From the NCBI GenBank assembly GCA_964619935.1, contig CAZUGO010000066.1:53616-117615 (forward strand): DNA of 64,000 nucleotides. Direction: 5' to 3'. Under the pieces are notes generated by a model that had not been told where the DNA came from, ran no database searches, and was given only the letters and a program-made list of their open reading frames with translations. Below, in pieces: positions 41,631 to 50,067 of the stretch (its first letter is position 1; each line of letters opens with the position of its first letter). The DNA is from CAZUGO01 sp964619935 (GTDB taxonomy: Bacteria > Planctomycetota > Phycisphaerae > UBA1845 > CAIVHJ01). A program made the translations under genes and the position numbers.

Positions 41631-43721
41631 CTAATGTTCGTCCGCGGGCCTGGTGATTTCCGGACCTGCGTCTCCGGACGCGGTCCAGCGATCCAGCCAG
41701 CCCAGCACCGTGTCGTGCCACAAGATGCTGTTGTGGGGCTTGAGTACCCAGTGATTCTCGTCGGGAAAATACAGCAATCGGCTGGGAATCCCCTGCCGCT
41801 GACAGGCCGTGAAGGCCGCGATGCCCTGGGTGTCGACGACGCGATAGTCCAGGGCCCCGTGGATCACCAGCATGGGTGTCCGCCAGCGATCCACGAATGC
41901 CACCGGGTTGTTGCGGCGATAGCCCTCGGGATTGCCCCACGGCGTGCCATCGTGATCCCATTCCGGGAACCACAGTTCCTCCGTATCAAAATACATCATG
42001 CGGGTGTCGAACACTCCGTCGTGATTGACCAGGCACTTGAATCGTTGCGGCCAGTTGCCGGCAATCCAATTGACCATGTACCCGCCATAGGACGCCCCCA
42101 GGGCGGCCACCCGGTCGCCGTCCATCCAGGGGTAGTGCTCCAGGACCGCCGCCAGGCCTTGTTTCAGATCCTCGAGCGGCTTGCCGCCCCAGTCCCCGCG
42201 AATCGAGTCGGTGAACGCCTGCCCGTAGCCGCTGGAACCGTGGAAATCCACACACACCGCCGCGTACCCGTGCCCGGCGTAAACCTGCGGATTCCAGCGA
42301 TAGTGGAAGTGATTTCCGAACGACCCTTGGGGGCCGCCGTGGATCAGGAAAGCGACGGGATAGCGCTGCGCCGGATCGAAAGGCACCGGTTTGACCACGT
42401 ATGCGTACACCGTTTCGCCGTTCCAGCCGGAGAACGAGAACTGCTCGAAGTCGCCCATCCGGACCCCGGCGAGGCGCTGGTCATTGACCTGCGTGACCGG
42501 TCGTGGGTCTTGCCCGTCGGACCGCACCGAGTACAGTTCGGTCGGCGACGACAGCGTGTCGCATCCGTAAATGATCCGATCGCCCACGGGCCGGGGCGCC
42601 GCCACGGTCCCGTTGCGAACCACGGTGCGAACCGCCGACGTTTCCAGATCAATCGCAAACAGCGACTGCTGCCCGACGTTCGCAGCGGTGGCGTAGAGCG
42701 TCCTGCCGTCGGGTGACCAGGCGATGCCGGACGGCGAGCGATCCCATTCCGCGGCCAGCGCCCGGGTCCTGCCGGTGGACCAGTCGCGCAGCATGAGGCG
42801 CATGCGATCCGCCTCGTAGCCGGGCCGTTCCATCGCCAGGTACGCCAGGGTTCGCCCGTCGGGGCTGAACAGCGGTTGGGCGTCCGACGCCAGGTTACTG
42901 TCCGTCAGGCAACGCGGCGCTTCCGCCGGCTCGACGGTTGCCACATACAGATCAAAGTTGGTGGACAACGCCTCCTTGATCCGGCCGTCGCGCGCTGCAA
43001 ACACCAGGGCGGTTCCGTCGGGTGTGAAGGTGTAATCCTCGATCCCGCCGAACGGCCTGGTGGGGGTGTCGGCGTCCATGCCGCGCATGACGTCGCGCGG
43101 CGCACCGCCGCCGACGGGCATGACGTGAAGATGAGACCGCCGCCCGTCCTTCCAGTGATCCCAATGTCGGATGAACAACCGATCGAAGATCATCCCGCTG
43201 GCGGGGCGCGCTTCCTGCTGTTTTTGCCAGGCCACGGTGTCGTCGAGGGTCTCGGCCAGCGGCAACACCTCCATGCTGAGTGCCAGCGTGCGCCCGTCGG
43301 CGGACAGTCTGAAGCTGGTGATATCCAGCGGCAAGTCGGCCAGCGCTTCCGCCTCGCCGCCATCCACGGCGATCTTCCAGACGCCGGTGCGCGGGCCGCG
43401 GGCTGACAGAAACGCCACCTGGCGGCCGTCGGGGAACCACTGCACGTTGTGCGCGCCCGCCGGATGGCTGGTCAGCCGGCGCGGCCCCGAGCCATCGCTG
43501 CCGACCAGCCACAGGTCGGTCCGGCCGCGGTTGGCCTCCAGGTCGGTGACGCGCCGCCCGAAGCAGATCAGCCGACCGTCGGGGGACACCGCCCATTCCG
43601 AAATGCGCTCCAGCGCCAGCAGGTCATGGACCGTGAACGGCTGCGCATCGGGACCCGGGGCCGCCGCCGAGACCCCCAAACCCGTGGCCAAGGCGAACGC
43701 CACACACCAACAAAACATCAT
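41631..43721 (-). CDS. Prolyl-oligopeptidase family (S9) peptidase, secreted
   Basis: 696 residues from ATG 43721 (AGGAGGT upstream). Signal peptide ending VSAAAP. The N-terminal beta-propeller is built of PD40/WD-like blades (ERISEWAVSPDGRLICFG; NVQWFPDGRQVAFLSARG; PSGIAWSPDGRTLY). The C-terminal alpha/beta hydrolase has LIHGGPQGSFG, the nucleophile motif GASYGGYM (Ser ~545), Asp in IHGALDYRV (~622) and His in PDENHWV (~655). It should cleave oligopeptides as a periplasmic or extracellular aminoacyl/dipeptidyl peptidase. Confidence 0.92.
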   Translation of the reverse strand: MMFCWCVAFALATGLGVSAAAPGPDAQPFTVHDLLALERISEWAVSPDGRLICFGRRVTDLEANRGRTDLWLVGSDGSGPRRLTSHPAGAHNVQWFPDGRQVAFLSARGPRTGVWKIAVDGGEAEALADLPLDITSFRLSADGRTLALSMEVLPLAETLDDTVAWQKQQEARPASGMIFDRLFIRHWDHWKDGRRSHLHVMPVGGGAPRDVMRGMDADTPTRPFGGIEDYTFTPDGTALVFAARDGRIKEALSTNFDLYVATVEPAEAPRCLTDSNLASDAQPLFSPDGRTLAYLAMERPGYEADRMRLMLRDWSTGRTRALAAEWDRSPSGIAWSPDGRTLYATAANVGQQSLFAIDLETSAVRTVVRNGTVAAPRPVGDRIIYGCDTLSSPTELYSVRSDGQDPRPVTQVNDQRLAGVRMGDFEQFSFSGWNGETVYAYVVKPVPFDPAQRYPVAFLIHGGPQGSFGNHFHYRWNPQVYAGHGYAAVCVDFHGSSGYGQAFTDSIRGDWGGKPLEDLKQGLAAVLEHYPWMDGDRVAALGASYGGYMVNWIAGNWPQRFKCLVNHDGVFDTRMMYFDTEELWFPEWDHDGTPWGNPEGYRRNNPVAFVDRWRTPMLVIHGALDYRVVDTQGIAAFTACQRQGIPSRLLYFPDENHWVLKPHNSILWHDTVLGWLDRWTASGDAGPEITRPADEH

Positions 43722-43746
43722 GGGTAACCTCCTGATGACGGGTGGA

Positions 43747-44412
43747 TCAGAATGAGCCGGTGCCGACAAAGGGGTTGCTGCGCCGCTCTTCCCCCACCGT
43801 CGTGTCGGGACCGTGACCGGACAGTACCCGCGTGGCATCGGGTAGGGTCAGCAGCTGATCGCGGATATTGGCCAGCAGGCGGGCACCGTCGCTGTGCGGG
43901 AAATCCACCCGCCCGATGCTTCCAGCGAACAAGGCATCGCCGACAACCGCCAATTGGCACTCGTGATTGACCAGAGTCCGCCCGCCGGGTGAATGCCCGG
44001 AAGTGTCGCGGACCTCCCAGACCGAACCGGAGAGCGTCAGGGACTCGCCGGCTTCCAGCGGTCGGAGGTCAGTCACCACGACGCGCAGGTCCAACCCACT
44101 CATCGCCGACAGGTTTTGTTGCGGATCCGCCAGAAAGCCCCACTCCGCCCGGGCCAGGTGCACCGGCAGGGTGGGGTGGGCGGCCAGGACCGCCGGAACG
44201 CCGGCGATATGGTCGGCGTGAGCATGGGTCAGCAGTACCGCCACCGGAGTTAACCGATTCTCCTTAATGTAGTTAAGCAACTGCCCGGCGGTTGGAGGCA
44301 ATCCCGGATCGACGATCCAACAGGCTGCATGACCTGGAACAGACAGCACGCGGCAGTTCTGGGCGTACAGCGGATCGACAAACTTAGTAACTCTGGGTGG
44401 TTCCATGGACAT
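43747..44412 (-). CDS. Metallo-beta-lactamase-fold hydrolase, glyoxalase II-like
   Basis: 221 residues from ATG 44412; codons upstream look non-coding. Metal-binding motif LLTHAHADHIAG (~65), then DTSGHSPGG, VVGDALFAGSIGRVDF and the last His in VLSGHGPDTT. The IVDPGLPP start and overall length match the YcbL/glyoxalase-II-like group that hydrolyses thioesters such as S-lactoylglutathione. Substrate not determinable. It is 25 bp upstream of the S9 peptidase gene. Confidence 0.88.
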   Translation of the reverse strand: MSMEPPRVTKFVDPLYAQNCRVLSVPGHAACWIVDPGLPPTAGQLLNYIKENRLTPVAVLLTHAHADHIAGVPAVLAAHPTLPVHLARAEWGFLADPQQNLSAMSGLDLRVVVTDLRPLEAGESLTLSGSVWEVRDTSGHSPGGRTLVNHECQLAVVGDALFAGSIGRVDFPHSDGARLLANIRDQLLTLPDATRVLSGHGPDTTVGEERRSNPFVGTGSF

Positions 44413-44559
44413 CGGTTCGTCCTCGACGACGCCCGCCCGGCGCGCGGCGGTCCATCCCGATTCTGTTAATACTACCCACGATAAGGACTTTCGTCGATCG
44501 CCGGGTACCCCCCAAGTCGCTCCGCAGCGCAGCGGCCTGGGCAGATCTGGGCCCACGGG

Positions 44560-44588
44560 TTGACAAAAGCCCTTGCATCGATAACGAT
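44560..44588 (+). promoter_or_regulatory. Candidate promoter of hup
   Basis: Perfect -35 TTGACA (44560-44565), 17-bp spacer, weak -10 AACGAT (44583-44588). Transcription would start near 44595, leaving a 57-nt leader. Confidence 0.45.
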
Positions 44589-44651
44589 CATGTTAGTACC
44601 ATTGGGTTTACGTCTTGGGCCCGAGCTTCCCCACTTCGAGGACGATTCACA

Positions 44652-44966
44652 ATGACCAAGAAAGAAATCGTGCGTGAGGTTTCTACCAGATACGGGATCG
44701 ATCAAGGTCTTGCGAAACAGATTGTTCAGTTTGTCTTGGACTCCATTGTGCGGTCCCTCGAACAGGAAGGTCGCATCGAGCTGCGCAACTTCGGCGTGTT
44801 CGAGGTCAAGCGCCGGGCAGCCCGGGTCGCTCGTAATCCCCGTACAAATGAGCCCTTACGTGTTCCACCGAAGAACGTGGTGTCGTTCCAGCCGGGCAAG
44901 CGGCTGGCGCGTTTGGCTGAAGGCATGGATCCGGTTGAGACACAGCCGCAGACCCAGACGGACTAG
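44652..44966 (+). CDS. HU/IHF-family DNA-binding protein
   Basis: 104 residues. Starts MTKKEIVREVSTRYGIDQGL; the dimer core and beta-arm are present (RIELRNFGVFEVKRRAARVA, RNPRTNEPLRVPPKNVVSFQ, PGKRLARL). RNP..N with the arm Pro is the DNA-intercalating signature of the family. A short Gln/Thr tail follows (EGMDPVETQPQTQTD). A nucleoid-structuring protein; HU versus IHF-like cannot be separated here. Confidence 0.95.
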   Translation: MTKKEIVREVSTRYGIDQGLAKQIVQFVLDSIVRSLEQEGRIELRNFGVFEVKRRAARVARNPRTNEPLRVPPKNVVSFQPGKRLARLAEGMDPVETQPQTQTD

Positions 44967-45010
44967 CGGGGCGGCTCCCCTGGAATCGGCCTCGATCGAA
45001 GACATCCTGA

Positions 45011-45038
45011 TTGATTCTCCGCGCCCGGGGCGTATAGT
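45011..45038 (+). promoter_or_regulatory. Candidate promoter of the small lipoprotein gene
   Basis: TTGATT at 45011-45016, a 16-bp spacer and TATAGT at 45033-45038; predicted start near 45045, 46 nt before the ATG. A Shine-Dalgarno AAAGGA lies 6-7 nt before the start codon. Confidence 0.5.
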
Positions 45039-45090
45039 AGTGGTAGCCACCTGACGCTGGCGTAACCACAAGCGATCCAAAGGAATCACG

Positions 45091-45300
45091 ATGACGATAC
45101 CCAAGCGACTGATTGCGGGGCTGATGTTGGCGGTCTTTGCGGCTTTGACCGGCTGCACCGGACACAGTTTTGGCTTCTCGTCTGCGGAACGAGCCCACAC
45201 CTACAAGTCCATCTCGAGTTCGGAGTGGCGGATGGCTAAGGACGACTTTGACAACTTCTGGATGATGGATCGTCGCAGTCGTCTGACCCGCTGGCACTGA
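45091..45300 (+). CDS. Small lipoprotein (69 aa)
   Basis: Signal peptide with a clear lipobox LTGC (Cys at 22). The mature part of 48 residues (HSFGFSSAERAHTYKSISSS, DFDNFWMMDRRSRLTRWH) has no known domain but is rich in aromatic and charged residues. It has its own promoter candidate and terminator, so it is probably expressed alone at a high level. Function unknown. Confidence 0.8.
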   Translation: MTIPKRLIAGLMLAVFAALTGCTGHSFGFSSAERAHTYKSISSSEWRMAKDDFDNFWMMDRRSRLTRWH

Positions 45301-45326
45301 TTACGCGCTTTGGCCGTGCGAGCCCC

Positions 45327-45369
45327 AGGACGTCTTTGGGCCCCCTCCAGCGACGTCCTTTCTTCTTTG
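45327..45369 (+). terminator. Rho-independent terminator after small lipoprotein gene
   Basis: Perfect 8-bp stem AGGACGTC/GACGTCCT (45327-45334 and 45352-45359) with a 17-nt loop, followed by a T-rich tail TTCTTCTTT. Confidence 0.75.
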
Positions 45370-45374
45370 TGCAT

Positions 45375-45380
45375 TAGAAT
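45375..45380 (+). promoter_or_regulatory. Candidate -10 box, leaderless start of MFS gene
   Basis: TAGAAT followed by 6 nt (TCCCTT) and ATG 45387, so transcription would begin at or next to the start codon. No Shine-Dalgarno sequence precedes the ATG, which fits leaderless initiation. No good -35. Confidence 0.4.
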
Positions 45381-45386
45381 TCCCTT

Positions 45387-46853
45387 ATGCCCGGGCTGAT
45401 CCGCCTCTCCATTTCATGGCTGTTCGGTTATCGTGAAGTGCCGCTGTCCTCCCGCGCGATCTTCCGCCATGAATTCAGGCACATGCTCTTCTGGGGCGTG
45501 GTCTGGGGCAGTTTGAACGGCGGGTTCTGCGGCTACATCGCCCTGAGTCGCTTCGGCGCTTCCGACCTGTTGGTCAGCATCATCGCAGCGGCCATGGCCT
45601 TTGCCAATCTGTTCGCGGTGTGGTGGGCCGAGCTGGCCACCCGGCTGCCCAAGAAACGATTGATGACCGCGTCCTTGACCCTGGTCAGCCTGCTGCTGTG
45701 GTCGGTGCTGCTGACCCCAAGCTGCGACGCACTTTGGACGGCCGATCAGCCGCGTTGGGTCACGACGCTGATTGCCTCAGTCAACCCCCTGAGCGCGATG
45801 GTCTTCACCGCGCAGATTGTGTGCCTGTGGGTCGCGGTCCAAGGCGCCAACACTTTTCGAACCAGCATCTGGAGGTACAACTATCCCGACCTGTTTCGCG
45901 GCCGCATCCTGGCACGGTTCGCCATCTGGCAGATGCTGATCGGAACTTCTTGGGTCGCGGCGACCGGGGCCTATCTGGATGGGCGCTTCGCGTTAGAGAT
46001 CGGATCGTGGCGGATGGCGCTCGATTTGCGCTGGATGGGCGGTGCCGGTGACGACTCGGCCTACAGTCGCATCTTCGCCATCGCCGGAATCGCCGGCGTG
46101 CTGGCCCTGCTGTGCTATCGACACGTCAAGGTGCGGGTGCGCAGCGACCAGCGCCCGGCGCCATTGGATCTCAGTGACCGCTCGGGAACCGCGGCGCTGG
46201 AACCCAGCTATGCCACGCCGGGCTGGTTTGCCACCCGCTTCGGGGCACTGCACACCGGTGTGGCCCAGGCCCTGCGGACACTGGCGGCAGACGCCGCATT
46301 CCGGCGGTACATGGCCTGGATGTTCTTGAGCGGATCGGCGGTCATGATGATTCACGTGCCGCTGGTGATCATCTTCAAACAGGTCTTCGCCATCAGTTAC
46401 CTGCAGGCGGCCGGACTGCTGACCGTCGTCCCGCAGGTGGTGGTGGTGGTGCTGACCCCGCTGTGGGCCCGGCTGTTCGACCGCTGGAGTTTGTACTACT
46501 TCAGAGCGATCCAGATCGGCTTGTGGGCGGTCAGCCGCTTCTTGCTGGCCTACGGGGTTTATCGCACCTCGTTGCCCTGGGTGGTTGCGGCCACTGCTTT
46601 CAGCGGCGCGGCTCTGGCCGGCGGGGGGTTCGCCTGGCAACTCGGACACATGAGCTTTTCCAAGCCGTCGAACGACAGCACCTACCTGGGAATTCACCAG
46701 ACCCTCACCGGATTCCGAGGGCTGACCATGCCCTTCCTGGGCGCCATCCTGTATCGCCACGTCTGCGGCTGGCACTTGATCTGGATCAGCGGCGTCCTGC
46801 TGGTGATCTCGGTCGGCGGTTACTGGCGAATGCATCGCGAAGCCGACCGCTGA
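45387..46853 (+). CDS. MFS-type transporter, unknown substrate
   Basis: 488 residues with about 11-12 hydrophobic segments in two halves split by a hydrophilic loop near residues 250-290 (VRVRSDQRPAPLDLSDRSG). The first TM pair has GSLNGGFCGYIALSRFGASD, and a motif-A-like basic loop WWAELATRLPKKRLMTASL joins TM2 and TM3. The second half contains PLWARLFDRWSLYYFRAIQI, the equivalent motif. The family is major-facilitator-like by topology, but the substrate is unknown. No accessory genes nearby. Confidence 0.75.
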   Translation: MPGLIRLSISWLFGYREVPLSSRAIFRHEFRHMLFWGVVWGSLNGGFCGYIALSRFGASDLLVSIIAAAMAFANLFAVWWAELATRLPKKRLMTASLTLVSLLLWSVLLTPSCDALWTADQPRWVTTLIASVNPLSAMVFTAQIVCLWVAVQGANTFRTSIWRYNYPDLFRGRILARFAIWQMLIGTSWVAATGAYLDGRFALEIGSWRMALDLRWMGGAGDDSAYSRIFAIAGIAGVLALLCYRHVKVRVRSDQRPAPLDLSDRSGTAALEPSYATPGWFATRFGALHTGVAQALRTLAADAAFRRYMAWMFLSGSAVMMIHVPLVIIFKQVFAISYLQAAGLLTVVPQVVVVVLTPLWARLFDRWSLYYFRAIQIGLWAVSRFLLAYGVYRTSLPWVVAATAFSGAALAGGGFAWQLGHMSFSKPSNDSTYLGIHQTLTGFRGLTMPFLGAILYRHVCGWHLIWISGVLLVISVGGYWRMHREADR

Positions 46854-46897
46854 AGGCCGGCCCGCGCCCGGTCCGCGGTCGTCGATCGCGACCGCGA

Positions 46898-47560
46898 TCA
46901 GCGGCGCAAGATGAGTTGCTCGTGGTGCAGCAAGCGTTCACGCAACGAGGAGTGCTCCCCGCTGGGGCCACGCACCCGAAAGGTAAACACGAAGTGACTG
47001 CCGTCCCGGTAGCAGTTGCTGGCCAACACCCGCAGCCGCGCCTCGGTGAACAGCCCCAAAAGGTCGCGGAAGGTGACCTTCGGATCGCGGGTGGCGATGC
47101 GATATTTACGGGTTGTGCGCGATTGATCGATCCAGAACCCAACGCGGTGCACCACGGTCAGCACCAGCAGAATGGCCACGGTGCCCACGCCTGCGATTCC
47201 GAACAGCCCGAACCCGCAGGCCATGCCGATCGCAGCAACCATCCAGATGCTGGCCGCCGTGGTCAGACCGTACACTGCCTTTGCACTGCGCAGGATCGAA
47301 CCGGCCCCCAGGAAGCCGACCCCCGTGACCACCTGCGCGGCGATCCGGGTGGTGTCGACCATCGGCCCGGTAACTGCGGCCGAAACCATGGCAAAGACGC
47401 ACGAGCCCAGGGAAATGAGGATCATGGTCCGCAAACCCGCCGGCTTGTCGCGGAATTCTCGCTCCACCCCGACCACCGCTCCCGCGGCCACGGCACCCCC
47501 GACCCGCAGCAGCAGCACACTCGCTTCCGACCAGTATTGTTGGAGCAAGTCCATGGCCAT
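46898..47560 (-). CDS. MgtC/SapB-family membrane protein
   Basis: 220 residues. Five TM helices with the family signature AVVGVEREFRDKPAGLRTMI, LISLGSCVFAM and TGVGFLGAGSILRSAKAVYG with LTTAASIW, then a soluble C-terminal ACT-like domain (RKYRIATRDPKVTFRDLLGL, FRVRGPSGEHSSLRERLL). In other bacteria MgtC-like proteins affect Mg2+ and acid homeostasis and inhibit ATP synthase; here the role is inferred. Convergent with the MFS gene. Confidence 0.9.
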   Translation of the reverse strand: MAMDLLQQYWSEASVLLLRVGGAVAAGAVVGVEREFRDKPAGLRTMILISLGSCVFAMVSAAVTGPMVDTTRIAAQVVTGVGFLGAGSILRSAKAVYGLTTAASIWMVAAIGMACGFGLFGIAGVGTVAILLVLTVVHRVGFWIDQSRTTRKYRIATRDPKVTFRDLLGLFTEARLRVLASNCYRDGSHFVFTFRVRGPSGEHSSLRERLLHHEQLILRR

Positions 47561-47638
47561 TCAGGGTACGCCTTCACGCCCGACTGTCAACTGCGACCCG
47601 CTGCGGCGGCCGCGGCAGCCGCCGATGGTCAGCCGCGG

Positions 47639-49126
47639 TCAGCCGCGCAGCCAGCGGGCGATGAGCCGCGGGCCGAATCCGAATCCCGAGCCCGAAGGGG
47701 TGTAGGCAAAATCTCGGGAAGCCGACATTTTGCCGGCAATATCCAGATGACACCACAGCACGCCATCGGGCACAAAACGCTTCAGAAACAGGGCAGCCGT
47801 CACCGCTCCGCCCCAGCGATCGCCGACGTTACGGATGTCGGCGACCTTGCTCTTGAGTTTCTCCTCGTACGCCTCCCACAACGGCATCCGCCACAACAAC
47901 TCGCCGGCGTCATCGGCATGCTTGAGTAGCTGCCCGGCCAGTGCGTCGTCGCTGCAGAACATGGCCGACGCTTGATCCCCCAAGGCCACCACGGCGGCGC
48001 CGGTCAGGGTGGCCATGTCCACGATGTGGGATGGCTTGAACCGCTTGGCATAGGCCAATGCGTCGGCCAGCACCATGCGGCCTTCGGCATCGGTGTTGTC
48101 GACCTCGACGCTGATCTCACTCAGGCCGGTGTAGACATCGCCGGGGACCATGGCCGATCCACTGATGCAGTTGTCCGTCGACGGCACCAGGCACACCAGG
48201 TTGTGGGGCACCCTTAAGGCGACCGCCGCGAAGAAGCTGGCGAGCACACCGATCGCACCGCCTTTGTCCATGTGCATTCCGCGCATGCTGTCGCCGGGCT
48301 TGAGGTTGTAGCCGCCGGTGTCGTAGGTCAGCCCCTTGCCGACCAGGCAAATCGGGGCGGCGCCGCGCCGGCCCCCGGAGTATTGCAAGGTGATGAACCG
48401 TGGCGGCTCGGTGCTGCCCTTGTTTACGGCCAGCAGCAGCCCCATCCGGGCTTTGGCGATCTCCTTGGGACCCCACACCGTGCACTTGACCTGGGTGGGC
48501 AGCGCGGCGGCGGTCCGGCGCACCACGTTGGCCAGGCGGGTTGCGGTGAGGTGACTTTGCGGCAGGTTCAGCAGGTCGCGGCCCCAGTTGGTCCAGGTCG
48601 CCATGATGCTGCCGTCCTTGAAGCGTTCGCGGTCGCGCTGGCGGACCGTATCGAACGCCACCACCAGCCGACGAGGCGGGCTGGGAAGCTTGGATGCCGG
48701 AGTCCCCTTGGCCTTGAGCTGGGTAAACGCATAGCCACCCAGGACCGCGCCTTCGGCCAGACTCTCCGCCAGGACTTCTCTGGGAAATCGGGACGAATCC
48801 AGCCCGGTGGCCACAAACAACACCGTGGCGGCCTGTGCTTTTTGCACCGAACGATGTCGGACCGCGTTGGCGATGACCTGCCGGGCCCGCTCGCAGTCGA
48901 AACTCGCCCGCTTGCCGGCGCCCACCAGCAAGGCGAACGCCCGCCGCTGGGTCAGCGGCACCGTCAACGATCGGCCCATCTGTCCGTCGAAGCTCCAGGC
49001 CCGAGGTTCGGCGGGGTCGAAACCGAATTGTTTGGCCGACTCGGACACGCGGCCCTCGAAGACCGGCACCAGCCATACCTTGGCCCGCCTGGAGGCTTGC
49101 GACAAAGTGCTGAGGCTCACATTCAT
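47639..49126 (-). CDS. pepA: Leucyl aminopeptidase, M17 family (cytosol aminopeptidase)
   Basis: 495 residues, the usual size. The N-terminal macro-like domain is divergent; the catalytic domain has LVGKGLTYDTGGYNLKPGDS with HMDKGGA (first metal ligands, ~265-290), VPSTDNCISGSA and the signature NTDAEGRMVLADALAY (~344), followed by DMATLTGAAVVALG. Two-metal aminopeptidase removing N-terminal residues from peptides. The active site is complete. Probably monocistronic or linked to comF downstream on the same strand order. Confidence 0.94.
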   Translation of the reverse strand: MNVSLSTLSQASRRAKVWLVPVFEGRVSESAKQFGFDPAEPRAWSFDGQMGRSLTVPLTQRRAFALLVGAGKRASFDCERARQVIANAVRHRSVQKAQAATVLFVATGLDSSRFPREVLAESLAEGAVLGGYAFTQLKAKGTPASKLPSPPRRLVVAFDTVRQRDRERFKDGSIMATWTNWGRDLLNLPQSHLTATRLANVVRRTAAALPTQVKCTVWGPKEIAKARMGLLLAVNKGSTEPPRFITLQYSGGRRGAAPICLVGKGLTYDTGGYNLKPGDSMRGMHMDKGGAIGVLASFFAAVALRVPHNLVCLVPSTDNCISGSAMVPGDVYTGLSEISVEVDNTDAEGRMVLADALAYAKRFKPSHIVDMATLTGAAVVALGDQASAMFCSDDALAGQLLKHADDAGELLWRMPLWEAYEEKLKSKVADIRNVGDRWGGAVTAALFLKRFVPDGVLWCHLDIAGKMSASRDFAYTPSGSGFGFGPRLIARWLRG

Positions 49127-49204
49127 CTGGCCTGGCTCCTCTCTGAGCTGGCGGCGCCCACCACGTCTCGGGCAGGCCCGCGCTGAAATCTAAGCGGCTG
49201 CGGT

Positions 49205-49975
49205 TCAGGCAGCGCCCAGCGAGGCGTCACCGCGACCTGCCCGAGCCAACACGACATTGAACACGGCGGCCGCGCCCGCCCTCTTGAGCACTGCGGCGAT
49301 CTCGTTGAGCGTGGCCCCGGAGGTCATAACGTCATCGACCACGCCCAGCACCGCCCCGCGCACCCGGACGCCGCGGCGGAGCACAAAAGCCCCACGAACG
49401 TTGCGGGTTCGATCGGCCAGCGATAGCCCGATCTGGTGATTGTCGAAACGGCAGCGGCGCAGCAACGGCGGATGTGGCAGGCCGTGCTGGCTCGCCAACT
49501 GCCGCCCCAATGCGGCGGCGGGGTAGCTGCCGCCAATCAGCCGGCGCGACCAGTGCGGCGGCACGGCCAGCAGCACCTCGAGACGCGGTCGCCAGGGAGC
49601 TTCGGACAAAGCCCGGCCCATCAGATTGGCGAGCATGGCGTCGAGATGCTCGGCGCCATGATACTTGAATCGCCGCAACACGGCGCGCATGACCCCGTCG
49701 TAGGCCGCCACGCGAACTGTACCGTCGAAGTGCACCACCCGGCGACGACAGCTCACACAACGCCCCTGCGGCGAGAGGTACGGACCGGGCGCGGCACCAC
49801 AACACGGGCACGCCGGCTGGGCCCGCAGCACATCCAACTCGCGGAGGCAACAGGAGCACAGATCCCGCGTGCCTTCCACATGGGCTCCACAGTTGACGCA
49901 CTGCGGCGGCAGAACGGACTCAATCAGCGCTTGGACCATCTGCCACGCCGATCCCATCACTGCACCCTCCGGCAA
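49205..49975 (-). CDS. comF: ComF-family phosphoribosyltransferase-like protein
   Basis: 256 residues. N-terminal zinc-finger-like cysteines (CVNCGAHVEGTRDLCSCCLR, CPCCGAAPGPYL, CVSCRRR), then FDGTVRVAAYDGVMRAVLRR (YDG..R), and the phosphoribosyltransferase PRPP loop VLGVVDDVMTSGATLNEIA (~212). ComF proteins take part in DNA uptake during natural transformation, but many species carry ComF-like genes of unknown role. No other competence genes are seen here except the PilT-like ATPase 8 kb away. Confidence 0.9.
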   Translation of the reverse strand: MPEGAVMGSAWQMVQALIESVLPPQCVNCGAHVEGTRDLCSCCLRELDVLRAQPACPCCGAAPGPYLSPQGRCVSCRRRVVHFDGTVRVAAYDGVMRAVLRRFKYHGAEHLDAMLANLMGRALSEAPWRPRLEVLLAVPPHWSRRLIGGSYPAAALGRQLASQHGLPHPPLLRRCRFDNHQIGLSLADRTRNVRGAFVLRRGVRVRGAVLGVVDDVMTSGATLNEIAAVLKRAGAAAVFNVVLARAGRGDASLGAA

Positions 49976-50067
49976 TCCCCCTAGAAGACGTCACTTTATA
50001 TCAAGGCCGCGCTAGGATACACTACGCAAACGACAATAGTTTCCGTTGATTTACAATTGTTGGCAAC